Part shown: piece after piece, positions 25,201-36,300 of the stretch | How the letters are laid out: each line of letters opens with the position of its first letter | Numbering within the stretch: position 1 is the first letter of the stretch | DNA from: Angiostrongylus vasorum | Lineage: Eukaryota; Nematoda; Chromadorea; Rhabditida; Metastrongylidae | Length of the DNA: 64,000 nucleotides | Assembly: GCA_018806985.1 (NCBI GenBank) | Contig: JADANN010000461.1 | Span: 744,001 to 808,000 of the forward strand | Direction of reading: 5' to 3' | Position numbers and translations under genes: made by a program | Notes under the pieces: generated by a model | Seen by the model: only the letters and a program-made list of their open reading frames with translations | The model's database searches: none | Told to the model about the DNA's origin: nothing

Positions 25201-26169
25201 CAAAGGCAGATCGTAAAAACAAACAAATAAGGCTACCGATTGTTTATACTGAGGTTTTTAGAAAGTCAGCCTTTTAAGCTATTGAGGCTTCCAAGTTTGA
25301 AAGAACGATTGGCACTTCACGTCTTGGGTCTCTTTCGACGAGTTTTTTTTCTTTTGTGAAATTACTACCGAAAACCGGTTCTGCGATTAAACGTAAACTT
25401 GAGACCTTCAACTAGAAATTTATAAAAGGTGTATCCTGAGAAGATTTAACACACGAACAATTGTACAACGCAAAAACGGACCTATTAAACATGTGACTCG
25501 GACCGAGAAAACGATGAACTTGAAACAGAACCCACATTTCGTTCCCTTTGTTTGATTTCTTTCTGAGCCCACAGAGTAGAGTATCCTAGGAAATTACAAG
25601 CCTGCAGCACAAGCCAATAGACACAGCGAATCGCCAACACACATAACCACGTAATATCTATCATACCCTGAAAAGTACCAAGTACTACTTACTGTACTGA
25701 AGAATGGAAAAAATCAGCGCGTAACAACGTGAGAGACCTCTATAGGGCATAAACACCTCATAGAAACTAGCCCATAACCGCCCAGAACTCTCCTCAATGT
25801 TCGATTTTTAAACCACTAGAGGAAAAAAACCCCGACAACCGTAATGACACGTAATGTTAGCGCGATGACGCGCAAAATTTAAACGCAGGTTAACCTGTAG
25901 AAAATTACTTACAGTGAAATTACTATGAATTTTTACGGTTAGTGTTCATATCTGCTCCTGATACTTAGTGCTCTAAACGAAGCAATAAACCTAAAAGTGG
26001 TTTTAGTTATTTTTACAGTGTTCTGCATCTATCAGTTAACCATTGTAGAAAAAAACTACAGTATTATTCAGTTCCAGCGAAGGTTACGGTACGGTAGAGA
26101 ACATTTCTTGTCTAAAAGTCGATAGTGCATTAGGAAGATAGTATTTATTGTTAAGTTATTCCTGGTTTT
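25201..26169. other. No gene or named repeat seen
   Basis: AT-rich sequence without supported features. Confidence 0.4.
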
Positions 26170-26585
26170 TAGTATTTAGTAAACTACGTCCTCCCAACGG
26201 TTTGCCGCCTCATCGTCGTTGGGAGGTGTTCCTGGGTGTCGGACTGCGATGTATAGCGGGAGGATCCATCCCCCAGCATGGCCTCCATGGCTGAGAAGGA
26301 GTCCGGCTTTTCGACGAAGAAGCTTGGCTAGGAATAAGCTAATGCCAGGATCCATCAGCGTTCTAGTGTCAAACAAGTAGAATGGTGGCAAATCTCCATC
26401 TGAACCACAAAGGCGGCGACTGCCTGTGGCGGTGACGATCTGGGGCGACTTTGGCTAGGCTGACCTCGGGACTCCAGAAAACCACAATGGTTAAACCAGC
26501 AAGTGTCCGGTCAAATGGAGCTTACTAGGACCAGCACAACCATTGAAACCAGGCCATGCAAGTGTCCTAGTGAGTAGACTATATA
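26170..26585 (-). repeat. Family B repeat, near full length
   Basis: This is the reverse complement of the family, from CCTCCCAACGGTTTGCCGCC at the left to ACCAGGCCATGCAAGTG at the right. Confidence 0.85.
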
Positions 26586-26828
26586 CAGTTCATTATCGTG
26601 CTTCCTCAACGGTATCACTAAAACGTGCGGAGTAGAATGGGAAGGAAGCGTATAAGTGTTGTGGCTGTCTTGTTTCTTTATCTTGAAATCAATCCTTATC
26701 TTGGAAACAATCAATATAGTATATGTTACTTCGACGTTCCATTTCCAACTTTTACTTCACTCCAATGGGCGACGACGATCGAGAGTAAGTCGTTCTCCTA
26801 TTATATAAAGCTCCTATAGTACTTCTGA

Positions 26829-27110
26829 GGGGGCGTGTGGCGCAGTGGTTGGAGGCGCCATTGCGACACACACGTGGAATCGATCCCCGCGCCCATGGCC
26901 CACCAAGCCTTCCGTCCCTCCGGGGTCGGCAAATTGGTACCAGACTTGTCTGGGAGGATAACAGCACTGGCTCGATACATTGGTACGCCACCGCCAGTCT
27001 TTGTAAAGGCGAGATATGCATTCAACCACCTCCAGCGGTGCTTAATGAAGTCGAATGCATGGCGTATTCCTCAGGGATTGATCAACGTCGTGAACTTTAT
27101 CACTTTTTTA
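26829..27110 (+). repeat. Family A SINE, full-length reference copy
   Basis: The head GGGGGCGTGTGGCGCAGTGG contains TGGCGCAGTGG, a good Pol III A box. GGAATCGATCCCC downstream resembles a B box (GGTTCGANNCC). The body has CACCAAGCCTTCC and ACCAGACTTGTCTGGGAGGA, and the end is GTGAACTTTATCAC. The spacing of the two boxes and their order identify a tRNA-derived head fused to an unrelated body. Confidence 0.9.
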
Positions 27111-27599
27111 TATCACTTCTGAAAACAGCAGTGTATTTTTTGAATGAGGCACCTTAAAATCCATCAAATTCTGGATAACGAAGGTTTATACCAAATATTA
27201 ATCGCCAACAAATCGCCTCAACATCAACAAATGTTCCTAGAGACTTCCTTACTCATACAGGTATTAAACGTAAGTTAAACTGGGACTACTTCGAGGAGCG
27301 TTGAAGAGTTTAAATGAGCAGTGAATTATGGGCATTCATGAAGAAGAATTTTTGTTATTCTTGTAGGGACAAACTGATGAAGATATGGCGACTCACACTA
27401 CTGTAGTCTACTGTAATCCTAGATTTCTTTGAGAAAGAAATCCCAGAGTTCTACCATCTACAATATGACATATCGTAGTAGGCAAAGAAGTCAATAAGCG
27501 CCAGACTTCACGAGTTCGCCGACTTGATGGAATCGGAGTGTTCCGTTTAAGAACTTAGTGAAAAAGTTGTCTATCTTTATGAATATCTTAAATTAGGAG
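27111..27599. other. No feature seen
   Basis: No supported exon or repeat. Confidence 0.35.
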
Positions 27600-27990
27600 G
27601 CAATAGTCACAGCGTCATCCTAGAGCCGGATATCACTTGTCTTTTGCACTGCTTCTCGCTTCTTTCTGTGCAGTTCTACAAGTGTAGACGGCGACTGCTT
27701 CGTGATCCATTGAAATCGGCCATAATTTGTTCCCTTGAGTGTTGTAAGAACTATGACATTAGCAAAGCAAAAATGTAGTTTTTGACCATCGACTCTTATT
27801 TCCATCTAAGTCCTTTACAGTTTCCACATGTCGTTCCCGTCTGAGGCGCTGAATACTAGTTTTAGAGGGGAGGTGTCCTCTTGTCAGACTCCTCTTCTGC
27901 CGTTGACTTTGAAGTCATTGCAATGCAATAACGAATTTGTGGTCGTCATGTTTCTGTAGAACGTAGATTATTATTCATCTCGGTTCTAAA
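27600..27990 (-). mobile_element. Ancient RTE relic
   Basis: The minus strand gives EIRVDGQKLHFCFANVIVLT where active copies have KIDGRQLHHLRFADDIVLIT, so the FADD box is mutated to FANV. Surrounding DNA still follows the element but with many indels. Confidence 0.65.
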
Positions 27991-28149
27991 AAGCTTCCGC
28001 TTAAAGCAAATAAATCAATGGGAGCAAGCTCTATTGCGTTCTCCCACGCATGGACTTGTGATGTGTGTCCACAGCACCAATCTCAAGTTTGGGTCATCAA
28101 GTCTCTATATAAGAAATACAGCAATAGCAGGATAATGACACTAATAATA

Positions 28150-28590
28150 AAAACGTAAGTTATAACACAATAATGCTGAGATATTTGCAAAACTTAGAAC
28201 CCATACCAGACTCGAACTCGGATTACGCGTTCCGGGGCTCACTCGTTACCAACTGCATCACTGAGGACTTTGTTTTCGCTTTCTCTCAGCCACTTTTTCA
28301 CGCTAACGTTGCAATCAGCAATCACTTTGGCTGCAGTTTCAGCCTAACGGGGTTCAATGCTTACTTGTACTTCTCAGATCACTTTTGTTGAAGGTTGCTT
28401 GCTGATAGAACCGTTGGGGTGAAAAACCAAGAGGCAGACAGAAGCGAGGGCTTCAGTGTTGCAGTGGGCAACACGTGAGCCTCGAAAAGTGTAATCGCGA
28501 GTTCGAGTTTGGTCTGGGATCCGAGTTTTGCAAATGTCTCAACCTCATTGTGGTTGCATTTCACATAATACCCTGCCATGAAAAAGTAGT
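28150..28590. repeat. Family C inverted-repeat element with tRNA-like arms, copy 1
   Basis: The left arm starts near ATGCTGAGATATTTGCAAAA and the right arm is its complement, ending near ACCCTGCCATG. Both arms carry tRNA-like boxes: on the right GTTGCAGTGGGCAACACG, then GCGAGTTCGAGTTTG; on the left the complement of the same. The interior has CTGAGAGAAAGCGAA-like sequence in complement. Confidence 0.7.
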
Positions 28591-28994
28591 AATCAGCAAA
28601 TAAACAGTGTAACGTATGGGTTGCTATATTCTACTACGGTGATTGAAGAAGCAGGGCTTAAATGAATAATGAAGGCATACCTCTACTAGTATTCCTATGG
28701 CAGTTTTCGTATATCACCTAAAGTGAGCAAAGTTATCGCAAAAGAGTGAAACTTTTGCTGGAGAAGAAGGTTCTAAAATTTCTCTCAATCGATAGAGCTG
28801 TTTCAACGCAAATGCATTGAGGAAGATGTGAGCAAACATATCAAATAAACCGGTATATAAGACGTTTCGTCTATACAATAGCACAGCAGACCGAGAGAAC
28901 TCATCAGATAAGACCAGAACAGCTTAAGAAATGAATGACGCTTCGAACAAACTCAGTGCAAGGATAAGAATAAACCAAGACTGCTTCTGTCGCA

Positions 28995-29299
28995 ATAGAA
29001 TCGAATGTTTACTACCGTAATCTGCAAGTCTTTCTCTTTCTGTAATCTCATCCAATTCTACAGCTTCATATGGTGCTAAGTTTTCCACAACGTCTTCATA
29101 CTCGCCCTTGATAACGGTACCATATCTGACCCAGAAAAATGAACTCTTCAACTACAGCTTCAGCGTTTTGGACGATTAGGTCCTCATATGATAGCTTTAT
29201 TGGTTTGCCTTGATGACCATGCATCCTAACCACTAGAGCTTCGTGCTCACCAGTGTCTAAATTGGGTTTTTCTTTGTTGAAGACAACCCAGAAACTCAT
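28995..29299 (-). pseudogene. Unrecognised coding fragment with one frameshift
   Basis: From an ATG at 29299 the frame reads SFWVVFNKEKPNLDTGEHEA and then AVVEE. At a run of five T near 29150 the coding signal moves by one base to WVRYGTVIKGEYEDVVEN and ITERERLADY, ending at a GTAGT donor-like site near 29005. The amino acid composition on both sides looks coding. The single shift in a homopolymer means either a pseudogene or a sequencing error. I do not recognise the family. An in-frame stop just upstream of the ATG supports this start. Confidence 0.45.
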
Positions 29300-29399
29300 T
29301 CAGTGCACTACTCCACTTAATCGCAGACGTTTGATTGGACTGACATTCAAGATAGGCTACGTATAAACACGAGCACACCCACCAGCACACACTGATAGA

Positions 29400-29545
29400 A
29401 TATGTCTGTATACATATAGATAGTACAAGTCAATCCAGTGTAGAAGGGAAAGCAAATTCATTGCCTGAATCCACAACGGCAAACAAATAGATGGTCGCTT
29501 TTGGTCTGAGTCAACCAGCTATCCACCCCGTTAACCTCCTTAGGG
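29400..29545 (+). repeat. Family D fragment
   Basis: Sequence around GGTCGCTTTTGGTCTG and the preceding TGAATCCACAACGGCAA match the 3' part of 1155-1760. Confidence 0.5.
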
Positions 29546-30079
29546 CTGCGTCACACTGCTTCTCGTGTAACGAGAAAGAAAGTGCGATCCGTACAGAAGA
29601 AATTCTACTCTTCCAGTAACTATAATATACAGTGAAACTAAACAAATTAACTATTGAAGCACCGCACCACGTGATGGGTATTAAACGAATGCATTGTGAC
29701 ATAATGAGATGATGAGGGCGATGTTTGAGAGGATGGACGTTAATAATAGTCCTAAATCGGATGAATGTACCCGAATAAAGCTATTATATGAAAGATGGAT
29801 GAGTGAACAATGACATTATCGATCCGTCATGGCTGTTTTTTCACTAAACAATTCCCTGATAAACGACAGAGTCATCGGTTCATATGGGGATCACTCAGTG
29901 TGCACCACACCATGACGGGAATGGAAGCACGCAGATATGAAAATTCAGTTAGTAATAGAGAAATCAGCGATAAAATCGTTTTCTGTCTAAAAAAATAAAT
30001 CTAAAGCTAAGCTCGAGTGAACAGCAGATTTTTGAACGCTTAAGAAGGATTTCATTGTCTACTCAATAACTGTGAATCT

Positions 30080-30312
30080 CCAATGATGCCGAGATATTTG
30101 CAAAACTCCGGACCGCAGGTGTGTGCGGTGGGGAACGAATTAGCTGAGAAACGGGCGAAACGAAGGACCCGCATGGTGTGGTGGTGAACTCGCTACTACC
30201 CGGAAAGGACAATAGCGCATTCGTTCCCAACAGACACGTGCGGTCCGGAGTTTTGCAAATATCTCAGCATCATTGAAGTTGTATTTCGCAATATACCCTG
30301 CCATTAAAAAAG
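30080..30312. repeat. Family C inverted-repeat element, copy 2 (long palindrome)
   Basis: ATATTTGCAAAACTCCGGAC and its complement GTCCGGAGTTTTGCAAATAT bound a ~230 bp near-palindrome whose arms reach 50-60 bp. The middle has ACCCGCATGGTGTGGTGGTG. The outer part ends in ACCCTGCCATTAAAAA. Confidence 0.8.
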
Positions 30313-30393
30313 AGTAGGGCAGTAAATAATAAGTTAAAACTGTGATTCTATTAAAGCGCTGAAGTGAAGGAAGTCGAAGCTGCTATTCGTGGA

Positions 30394-33300
30394 ATGATCA
30401 TCGACGGATGGCGAATAGAGGAATCCATTGGAACGGGCAAGTTGCTACTGATTTATTTTTGCACTAAAATAGAAGTTCATATGAATTTCAAAGAAAACGG
30501 TTACCCTTATGAATTTGGAGAATTCGTGACACGTGCAGATCCAGAACTGGATAGAGCTTTTACTTACAAGCGGCCAACGGAACCTATCTGTGCATTTTGA
30601 ATCTTTCCAAATAAAAAGGATTTCATAGGAAAGACAGAATGACTAAAGAACGTACTCTAGACGACGATGGTGTTTTAGACTTCAGTGTCCTACTGTCAGG
30701 AATCTTCCACTCAAGAAATACAAAGGCCACTTGGAAGAATGACAATTCGTTGCAAACAACGCCTCTCAAGTATCCAGAAGAGCGTTAACTAGAGTTTCTC
30801 CGCTACTGACAACGCCGAATAATCTGTAGCAATCTATATCTGCCTTACACAGTGACTTGCGGTTGCCCACCAGTTCTACCAATAGAGTGCTTTATCTTCC
30901 CAGATAAGTGTACTACCAATTTTCGTCCCATAAGAATGAAAGCCTCCGTGAGCCAGAGCACGGGATCGAAACAAAGATCACATGTGTATTGCAGGACACC
31001 TCTGACCACTGCGCTACATGCATCCATGACGATGACAATAATTTTCCATTGAAAAAGAACAACCCACTCCCTGCTCCGACAAACGATCAGACGTGGAAAC
31101 GTGAACTTCTCATGAACTGATAAGACACGATGAATAAGCACACAACGGAACTGACAACAACAATGTTTTCTGATGAAATTTGCTTCTCCAACGATCTTCT
31201 ATTACAAGTCCCTTTATTGTCTCCCGGTTGGGGTGAATGTGTCTCTCTCCTTAACCTCCTGTAAGTTGATGTGACAAGCAAACTAGTGAAAAGCTGAAAA
31301 ATTCAGCATCTGTGAGAATAAGCTCTGGAATTTTATGTGCACAGCACAAGACATTCGGCATGATACGTTATAGAAGTGTATTGCTTGCGTAGAATTCTGA
31401 GATAGAGTTTAGTGTGTGTGCGAGGATACCGAATTAGGTTTGTGGTCCTGCAGTAAGCAAGCCAGGTCCTACATAAAGGCTAGCACTGCCCTCAGAGTAG
31501 GATTGGGTTAGAGGCACATTTCCACTAAGACCTATTGGAAAGGAAAAACAAACCATTGCAGTAGTGATTTAGTCAGAGACTGTTGTTCGACTCGGTTAGA
31601 AAATCCCCGTGAAAATCGCCCTAGTGCAGATAATTATAATAGCGTTAGACAGCTACTGATCGCTAAACGTATGATTAATCAACATTCACTGGGAAAATGT
31701 TTTTTTAACTGAGATACATAATATAACGTCAATACGTCTTAAAATGCAACGCTGGGAATTTGTCGAGTTCAAGGCATCCGTGGCAGGCGAGTGGACGAGG
31801 CGTATTGATCTCAGTGCATTAGATGAGGACCGTAACAATACAATATGTCCATAATCGACATGGAAATGTTATCCTCCTAACCGGTAGTCACGCAAAGATA
31901 TGTGCCGAATGTTATGTGCTGAAACTTCCAGTGCTTGGAGATCTGTGAATGAAATTAGTAAGAAGTCGGAATTCACACCGCACGGCACTTTGAGTTAGAA
32001 TGGGTCGAAAATTTCTTAGGGAATAGGAGATCTTCTTCTTATAGGTGCAAGCAGGCTTGTTCTTCGGTGTAAGAAGGGATCGGTGAAAGCAGTAATGAAA
32101 GTGGCACTATCCGAATCTGCGGTAACAAGTCTGGAGTGGGAAAGCGTGGTATTGGATCGAATAGTTAGTGAAGTTTCATATATCGTTCAAACTACACAGA
32201 ACAACTGGTCCTCTTTAAGAACAAAAAGCTGACTGGAAGTGTAACAAGTCAGTAGAACTCTTCCTTGCAAAACGGAAAATATTGGTTTTTAGCAACTATT
32301 TTACAGTTACTTAACTTTTTATCTACTGTGTATTATTTTTCAAGGCAAAGCACTACGTGAAATACAACCACAATAATGCTGAATCATATAGAAACATGGA
32401 CCCACCCCAGTTTCGAACCTGCGATTACCCTTTTCGGAAGCTCACGTGTTGCCCAATACACCACTGAGGCCCTTGCTTTGCCCTCGGTTTTTTTAGCCTA
32501 ACGGTGCCATCAGCAATCACCCGTCAACGTCATTACCGCTAACTGGCTGAGAGAAAGCGAAAGCGAGAGCCTCAGTGGTGCAGTGGGTAACACGTGAGCC
32601 CTTGGAAATCGCGGGTTTGAGTCTGCGCTATGGTACAAGTTTTTCCAATTAACACAGCGTCGTTGTGGTGATATTTTACAGTACTTTTCATGAGTATGAT
32701 CTCATTTAGATTGCACGACAAAACCTCGAAGATCGAACAGTACACCTTGTACGAAAAATCGGTAACGGAAGCACAGAGTTAAAGGTTAAGGATAAGGTAA
32801 GGTGTCGTTTAGCTCTCGAATACTCTTCGCGAAATGAAAAAAGAAACAAAGAGCTTTAGGGAAGGCTTTGGACTAATTCATTTTATATTCCTAGTTAGCA
32901 ATATGATCAACCTTTATTCAGACTATAACACTGGCATATATTATTATGGAATGCTTACCTGGAAATCCAATACCCATTGTTGGAAATCTCCAAGGAGAAA
33001 AACAAACCATGAAAATAATTGAATACGGACTCCAGTTGCTAAAAGTAAGTAGTTACATTGGGCATACTAAGATGTTTCATGGTTGCAGAACGACCGCTTC
33101 GTGCAGTATTATGCATTTCGCGAAAAGCGGAAGATTTCCCCCTTATGTTACTGTAAGAAAGGGACCTTGGTTATAAGCGGGACTTTTAGTCGAGTAGTCA
33201 CTTTACCAAATGATGCCCTCATCACCACTAAAATCTAGGTGATTGGGTGCTCTTTCCCACGACGTGAGCCTGGCTTGTAACTCTTGCATAAGGGTCAGAG

Positions 33301-36300
33301 CGTCCGTGCATTCGACTTTGTTCAGCATCATTAGAAATGAATTGATTTATCTTTTAGAATGATTAGATTTATCTTTGTATTACACAACGACATCTGATAG
33401 GCTACTAATATACTAATTCGGAATATTTGTCTCCCCAGTTAAGTATGCCAACAATTGGGTGGCACTGAGGGATCGTGAGCTTGATCAGCTGAGCACACGA
33501 GGTCGAACCGAAGACCTGTACATTGCAGTGCATCTTTTAGTCGCTGTGCTACACACGTTCCTTACACCTATATGAGCACATATGCATCCAGTTGTTAATA
33601 CATGTGCTTACATGCATGCAAACTCTATCCGTAACGTAGACGAAACCAAAAGTCTGTAACCAAGTGGATGGGAAATATGCAAGAGGCGGTTCGGGGGTCG
33701 CTTTCAATAAAAAAACCTATGTCTACTGTTGAATAGCCTAGCACGTCACGCCTAAGTGCTCAGTTTCCAAGATTTATGTTCAAAAAATGTGCCTTGTTTT
33801 TTTCCAATCACAACTCGGAGTATTGGGAAAAAAAAGTTGTTTTCCTGAACCACAGTGAGGGAATACTACGGGAGATTATGGTAAGATCTGAAGGAAATAT
33901 CAAGCTTCAGTAATCTGTAACGAATAGTGAAAGATGTGTGTCTCCTTCGCTCAAATCGTTACATCAAACCACGGCCATAAGATGATACATATACAACAGG
34001 TCTGTTTATAATTTGGACAAAGCTGTAGAAAAGCTAATTAGGTTTACAAGGAAAGTTTGTTATCGTGAACGCTCAAGCGGAACCGTCAAGTAATTTGAGT
34101 TGCATGAGCAGCTGGAAACTGCTAACTTAACCACAAGCATGTACGACTTTATGGAGAAGCGATAAAGGGAAGGCATTAAGGAGACAAGAACAGCACTAGT
34201 GACAGAAATTACATAGGCCACTTTGAGCATGCGTAACTTTGCTTCACTGGAGCTTCGTTATTTGCTAGACATCGCTGTCCAACATTAGAAGGAGCACCTT
34301 TTGCACTTAGAGTACAGTGGAAGATGCCATCCGCAACTTGCTACCTTGATCTCTTCGGCAATCACGTTCACCTGCTTCCATATCACTTTAAGGAGCAACG
34401 ACCTCCACTCCTGTCAGTTTTCCGTTTTGAAATCCACCATGCTATCTCGTCTATGGGAAATCGTACAATACACGGTAATGAAAGAGTGCAAAACATCTGA
34501 AGAGCTTACCGCCAATCTTCATCTATACACTGCTCCCTCTTCATGGACCATCTTTTTCAATGTACAGTAGGCAATGGAAAAATACCTACACTACGTCGGC
34601 AACAATCTCCCATTGTGTCTGCTGTCACCTCAGTGGGATTGACATAACACTGCGAAGAATAGCCATTAGACTAAATAGGGTTTCGAAAAAAAGCTAGATT
34701 ATATTCATACGGCTATTAGGACTCACTGTGTTATCATTAGTGCAAAGAACGCCAGCATTTCTTAGTTTCTCGGGCTTAAAAGATTTCGGCTTGCTTGAAA
34801 CGAAATCTCTCAAGGAATGCTTGGAAAATCAAGGTATTCCTACTCTTCTACAAGTCCATGAATTATGCTATAACCAGAGTTTTACAATTCTACTCGGGAG
34901 ATCGGAAGTCAATGGACGGTGGTTAAACTTTCTCCACTTTCGTGGCAACTTCATATAACATTAGGAAGAAGATGGATTTGACCAACGCTGACTGACTCGG
35001 TCAATGAGTATGGAAAGGTCGGTATTCGGTTGAACTAGGAGAAAATAATGTTCATGATAGATAGGTTCATTTGCTAATCCTCATTCACGCTCTGCAATAC
35101 CATAATCTCCAATATGCTCCAGCGTTAGCTCTAGAACTGAGAAAGAAGGAACGAACGCCTTGCTGTGTTTGCAAGACCACTAGGGAAGTAATCGTCAAGA
35201 CCTCACTTAAGCTTCACGCAAGAACTGAGGAAGAAGGAAGAAGAACTGAGGCTCTAGAACTTCACGAACTGGGGAAGAAAGAACGAACGCCTTGCTGTGT
35301 TTGCAAGATCACTAGAGAAGTAATCGTGAAGACCTCGCTTAAGCTACACAGAACTTTTTTGACAGAGCAATATTCTCTGTTTCAGTAGACATCTAGAAAA
35401 TCTAAACTTTACGCACTTAGAATTAAAGTGCGGTCAGAATTCTCAAACGTGTAATCAAAGGGTGATGGTTGGCTTATCCGGAATGGCAAGGAATGATGAT
35501 GGTTTACGGCAAGACACCGAGAATAACGTAGACCACACACGTCATCCTCCGGAGTGATAGTTGTCCCGAAACTGCTAGGTGTTTTGGAATATTAAACACA
35601 TCTCGGAAGATCACCAACCAGATGCTCAGAGTTCTTCATGAAGAGCACGAGCATGAGAAATTTGATACTTTTATGTCCGGCTTGCAATCAGAATCTGCTA
35701 GGAACCTCTGACATGTGCAAAGATGAGTTGAGAATTTGAAAGGAAGAAAGCTGGAACCACCTGTCAATTAATAATTGAGAACGGAACAGAGGATATCGGT
35801 GGTGTTGATGTTGGATATCCTATCAACTGATGTAAGGAAAGCAGTGATTGTCACAGTGTCTCCATCGACTCGTTCATTTCGATCGCATTTGTTCTACCTT
35901 CCAAAAATCGTTACATATGTAAAGCAACGTTCAATTTAGGCAATATACGATATGCATCAAGTTGGGCTTATCCACCGTGACATCAAGCCAGAAAATGTGG
36001 GAATGTATGATGTGAGTGGTTCAATTGTTATTGAAAAAATATATAAACTTCCATCATTCCTTCACTTTATGATTAGCACCTATTCGACTACGTGACCTCT
36101 ATAGGAGTCATGCCATGCGAACGTGGTGGCTGCGTTCAACTTTAAATCGGACTACCTTAGCCCGCAGGAGATTTTATTCGGGGTGCAATAAAGATAGCAA
36201 GGCCTGAAAATCTTTTCGTGGAGAGAAGATATTCTCTTTTCTTACCACTATTAGAGTCTGATTCTCTAGAGCTCATGACATATATTCCTTCCAATTTTTG

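Noticed and set aside
26829..26900. Functional tRNA gene
   Set aside because: A- and B-box-like sequences are present, but the cloverleaf is not complete and the unit continues into a conserved non-tRNA body, as in a SINE.
26752..27157. Several overlapping frames of 70-106 codons on both strands
   Set aside because: All lie in the family A SINE at 26829-27110. The same peptides (for example SSQTSLVPICRPRRDGRLG) recur in every copy.
28150..32695. CRISPR-like regularly spaced repeats
   Set aside because: The repeats are long inverted-repeat elements in a eukaryotic genome, not short direct repeats with unique spacers.
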